From NCBI GenBank assembly GCA_039942715.1, contig JBDVBY010000001.1:496001-560000 (forward strand): a stretch of 64,000 nucleotides of DNA, read 5' to 3'. The notes beneath the pieces were generated by a model. That model made no database searches. It was given only the letters and a program-made list of their open reading frames with translations, and had not been told where the DNA came from. Origin of the DNA: JABDJX01 sp039942715. Its GTDB lineage: Bacteria > Pseudomonadota > Alphaproteobacteria > Rhodobacterales > Rhodobacteraceae. Position 1 is the stretch's first letter. Every line of letters starts with the position of its first letter. A program made the translations under genes and the position numbers. Positions 61,906 to 64,000 of the stretch are shown piece after piece.

Positions 61906-62405
61906 CACTGCTCCTGCTCTGTAGAAATGGACTGCCAATCGTTCAACACATCCGCGCAAAGGCGCTCAAATTGCTGACCAAACCACAGATGTAAATGCAC
62001 GTGTGCCCAAGGCAGCGTGGGCTCTTCGCCCACCTCAAAAGACACGCTAAAATTGGCACAAATATCTTCAAGATATGCACAGGCAGCGGTCAGATCAGAC
62101 TGTTGAACAGCGTTGCTCGCAATCTGGCCGCTTGCAGGCGAACTATGCGCCACCACAACCTGTTTTTTAGCGCGTTCCCAGAGCTTTACCTCAATAAGTG
62201 TTTCAGGTGTTACGCGCATCCAATGATGGGTCAGCAATTGACCTTTAAAGCGCAACGGCGGGTTGCCCAATCGTGTGCACACCACCATTTCAGGCGCACC
62301 GCGCAGCAACGTCGCGCCAACGCGCGCGCAATCAGGCCTATCAAACGGCAAGCCCGCAACGGGTTCAGCTGCAGCGTGCGCATCAGACTGTGCAGAGGGC
62401 GTCAT
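61905..62405 (-). CDS. hypothetical protein, unknown family
   Basis: A protein of 166 residues that I do not recognise. It has no signal peptide or membrane segment. Its centre has a strand-rich part (LIEVKLWERAKKQVVVAHSS) and the C-terminus has aromatic and histidine residues (LPWAHVHLHLWFGQQF). The stop shares one base with the start of the helix-hairpin-helix gene, so the two probably function together. Confidence 0.62.
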   Translation of the reverse strand: MTPSAQSDAHAAAEPVAGLPFDRPDCARVGATLLRGAPEMVVCTRLGNPPLRFKGQLLTHHWMRVTPETLIEVKLWERAKKQVVVAHSSPASGQIASNAVQQSDLTAACAYLEDICANFSVSFEVGEEPTLPWAHVHLHLWFGQQFERLCADVLNDWQSISTEQEQ

Positions 62406-62537
62406 AGGGTGGCTCCGTATCGAACGCCTCAGCGCTACACAACGATCGTTAGCCGCCGGTTAATCCATCTGAAAAAACTTCCCAGAACGCTAGCACCAAT
62501 CTTGCATTGGGTCTTTATCGCCTCTCCCTGCCCTATC

Positions 62538-62915
62538 TTAATGGCGGAGAGGTTGAATAAGAAATGTCGCCGATGGGAAAAAATCTTTTAAAAACGCCAG
62601 CATTTCCGACGCTTCGCTCAACGAGCTGAAAGTGTATTCCAACTCAACTTCACCTGCATCTTCCACTCGCATCTGAACCATTCCGGCCATACCCACACAC
62701 CCCCTAAAAACACTCGAAAACTTAGCTCCTATTTTACGAATATCATAGGCATCGAGCTGCGAAAAGTTTCCTTTCTGTTCATGTTTAACAGCGATCCATC
62801 GGTCATCCGCAAAAATCGCGGCATGGGGTCCTCGTGTCGCGCCGCAAGGAGCAAAAAATGAACGAAATTGGACAACTGAGTGAGTCCGACGGGCAGTACG
62901 AGTTTCGCGATCCAA
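62538..62915 (-). CDS. possible small protein, start uncertain
   Basis: An open frame of 125 residues whose C-terminal 90 look protein-like: IFADDRWIAVKHE, SSVFRGCVGMAGMVQMRVED and FSSLSEASEMLAFLKDFF, with an alternating strand-helix pattern. The only in-frame ATG is at 62915. Using it would overlap the divergent gene starting at 62858 by 58 bases. A non-ATG start nearer 62830 is possible but none of GTG or TTG is in frame. The codons are AT-richer than in neighbouring genes. Confidence 0.42.
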   Translation of the reverse strand: MDRETRTARRTHSVVQFRSFFAPCGATRGPHAAIFADDRWIAVKHEQKGNFSQLDAYDIRKIGAKFSSVFRGCVGMAGMVQMRVEDAGEVELEYTFSSLSEASEMLAFLKDFFPSATFLIQPLRH

Positions 62916-63283
62916 CGCGCTCTCTTATTGTACGCGGCGATCACCCGGAGTGGGTGTTGCAAGCAGCAGCCGAAGTGATTGGCAATACTGCCAAACTGGA
63001 AGCCGAAAGCGTGGTGGAAGAGCTGACCGCAATGGTCGAGTTCGAAGCTGCAGAACCCATCGAAGTGGATTCCGCCAAATACGCGCTCAAAGAGCGGTTC
63101 GAGTTGGTGCCCCAGTGCATCGTTTCGCTTGGCAAGATGGATTACAAATGGGCCGCCGCCGAAGGGCGCAACCAAAAGCCAGAGGAATTTGGCACACAGC
63201 CCATGAAACGTGTGCACGACATGTCGATGACTCGTTCGGATACGTTCCTTAAGAACGAACCCGGCGTGGAAATGGACGACTGA
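62858..63283 (+). CDS. acidic hypothetical protein upstream of chemotaxis genes
   Basis: A protein of 141 residues, with AAGGAG 6-7 bases before the ATG at 62858. It is acidic (many Glu, Asp), with helices such as PEWVLQAAAEVIGNTAKLEAESVVEELTAMVEF. No family is recognised. It is 26 bases upstream of the receptor-like gene in the same direction and may belong to the same chemotaxis operon. A longer frame from 62834 lacks a good ribosome site. Confidence 0.65.
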   Translation: MNEIGQLSESDGQYEFRDPTRSLIVRGDHPEWVLQAAAEVIGNTAKLEAESVVEELTAMVEFEAAEPIEVDSAKYALKERFELVPQCIVSLGKMDYKWAAAEGRNQKPEEFGTQPMKRVHDMSMTRSDTFLKNEPGVEMDD

Positions 63284-63309
63284 CCAAACAATAATTCAAG
63301 GACTTCACT

Positions 63310-63871
63310 ATGGAAAATGCGATCAAATCACATCTAAACCAAAGCAACGAAGCGAGCTTGGAAATAAGCCACAAAGCCGAAGCTTTGACGCAATCAACCA
63401 CAGACACCAAACAAAGTACTGCGGACAGCAATAAGCAGCTTAGCGATACAATCGATATTTAACTCCGTATCAGAAGAGGTTTCGCAATTGAACGAGGTGG
63501 TCGAGGTTATCAGCGAGATCGCCGTTCAAACGAACTTGTTGGCTTTCAATGCGGCTATTGAGGCGGCACGCGCCGGAGAGCACGGAGTCGGATTTTCTAT
63601 CGTCGCAGACGAGGTGCGCAAGCTTGCCGAACGCAATAGTCAAGCGGCTCGCGGCATTGGCCAAAATATCCAGAAAGCCACTGGCCAGATTGAACAAGGT
63701 GTCACCAATGCGCGGGGCGTTCTAGACATACTAACCACTCAAGGCGACATGTTTACCGCAAACCAAAGCGCACTTGACCTGATCTCGTCTTTGACAAACG
63801 AGCAAACCGGCGCAATTAAGATGGCAGATGACATCATCACTTGCCTTCAAAGCTCGGTCTCCAAGGCGTGA
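63310..63871 (+). pseudogene. soluble chemoreceptor-like (MCP signalling domain) protein interrupted by a frameshift
   Basis: AAGGA precedes an ATG at 63310 by 7 bases. The first frame runs 50 codons of Ser/Thr/Gln-rich coiled coil and ends at TAA 63460-63462. The signalling hairpin continues one base out of frame from 63464 to 63871, with the canonical MCP tip EIAVQTNLLAFNAAIEAARAGE, then VADEVRKLAERNSQAA. Deleting one T from TTT at 63458-63460 would join them into one 187-residue protein (D-I-N-S-V-S). It has no membrane segment or ligand domain. It could be a real mutation, a sequencing error, or +1 recoding. The stop overlaps cheW by 3 bases. Confidence 0.72.
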
Positions 63872-64000
63872 CGAAAGAAAAAACAGATAGTATCTACGGA
63901 ATTGTGCGCGTTGGCGACAGCGTGATTGGGATTCAAATTCATCATCTGTCCGAGGTTTGTCATGTGGAACAGCTCGCAACGCTACCAGTTAAAAGCGAAA
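63868..64000 (+). CDS. CheW-like protein, N-terminal fragment (cut by window end)
   Basis: A GTG at 63868 overlaps the receptor-like stop by 4 bases (GTGA). The 44 visible codons contain YGIVRVGDSVIGIQIHHLSEV, the first strands of a CheW SH3-like domain. CheW couples chemoreceptors to CheA. The rest of the gene and probably further che genes lie beyond the window. Confidence 0.7.
   Translation, partial: MTKEKTDSIYGIVRVGDSVIGIQIHHLSEVCHVEQLATLPVKSE

Noticed and set aside
63457..63463. Programmed +1 frameshift in the receptor-like gene
   Set aside because: The slip site resembles prfB, but there is no Shine-Dalgarno-like stimulator before it; a one-base insertion in a T run is simpler. Kept only as a possibility.
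1..64000. Prophage, insertion sequence, integron or defence island
   Set aside because: No transposase, integrase, restriction, toxin-antitoxin or phage structural gene was seen on either strand.

Overview
The window is chromosomal DNA of a marine Rhodobacterales (Roseobacter-group) alphaproteobacterium. This rests on protein families and gene order: a DUF6456/DUF6477 divergent pair, a Mur/Fur-type regulator without CXXC zinc motifs, the block lptF-lptG-lptD-surA-pdxA-rsmA, DUF4167 next to prmC-prfA, and an L,D-transpeptidase divergent from a DUF882 peptidase. It also rests on GC-rich intergenic hairpins followed by AGGATATTT-like text, which I recall from this group. No rRNA, tRNA, insertion sequence, phage gene or CRISPR array was seen. 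Coding density is high and neighbouring genes often overlap by 1-4 bases.

Layout. 1-8.8 kb: end of a cytochrome c gene, lipA, small DUF genes, a saccharopine-dehydrogenase-like protein, the DUF6456/DUF6477 pair, a non-pyrrolysine MttB-family methyltransferase and guaA. 8.9-17.2 kb: two EamA transporters, a FadL-type porin with its own promoter and terminator, a P-loop ATPase, metA (acetyl type by its Glu111), an alpha/beta hydrolase, ppk2 and a TetR regulator. 17.2-31 kb: envelope and translation housekeeping, namely a membrane aspartic protease, holC, pepA, the lipopolysaccharide export genes lptF, lptG and lptD, surA, pdxA, rsmA, DUF4167, prmC and prfA. 31-40 kb: mazG, nucleoside hydrolase, GrpB, GNAT and selO as an overlapping run, then a CPA1 antiporter, PhzF, a Fur-family regulator, a shortened CatB-like acetyltransferase and DUF1304. 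40-45.4 kb: a ketoacyl-ACP synthase, acyl carrier protein and lpxD set, plus a divergent pair that probably makes and cuts 3-3 peptidoglycan cross-links.

45.4-61.2 kb is the accessory highlight. A 15-gene minus-strand operon encodes a MalEFGK-like ABC importer, a HisD/HpsN-like dehydrogenase, an SDR, a LacI repressor, three tandem-domain SnoaL/NTF2 proteins, a PNPOx-fold protein, a bicupin, a zinc MetE-C-like enzyme, an alpha/beta hydrolase and an RraA-like lyase. A fourth SnoaL protein is divergent. Between the divergent genes lies a perfect 16-bp palindrome that looks like a LacI-family operator. I infer import and stepwise breakdown of an unidentified, probably polyol- or sugar-like and possibly methylated, substrate. 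I cannot name a described pathway with this gene set.

61.2-64 kb: four unrecognised proteins, then the start of a chemotaxis locus with a soluble receptor-like signalling gene interrupted by a single-base frameshift and the beginning of a cheW-like gene cut by the window end.
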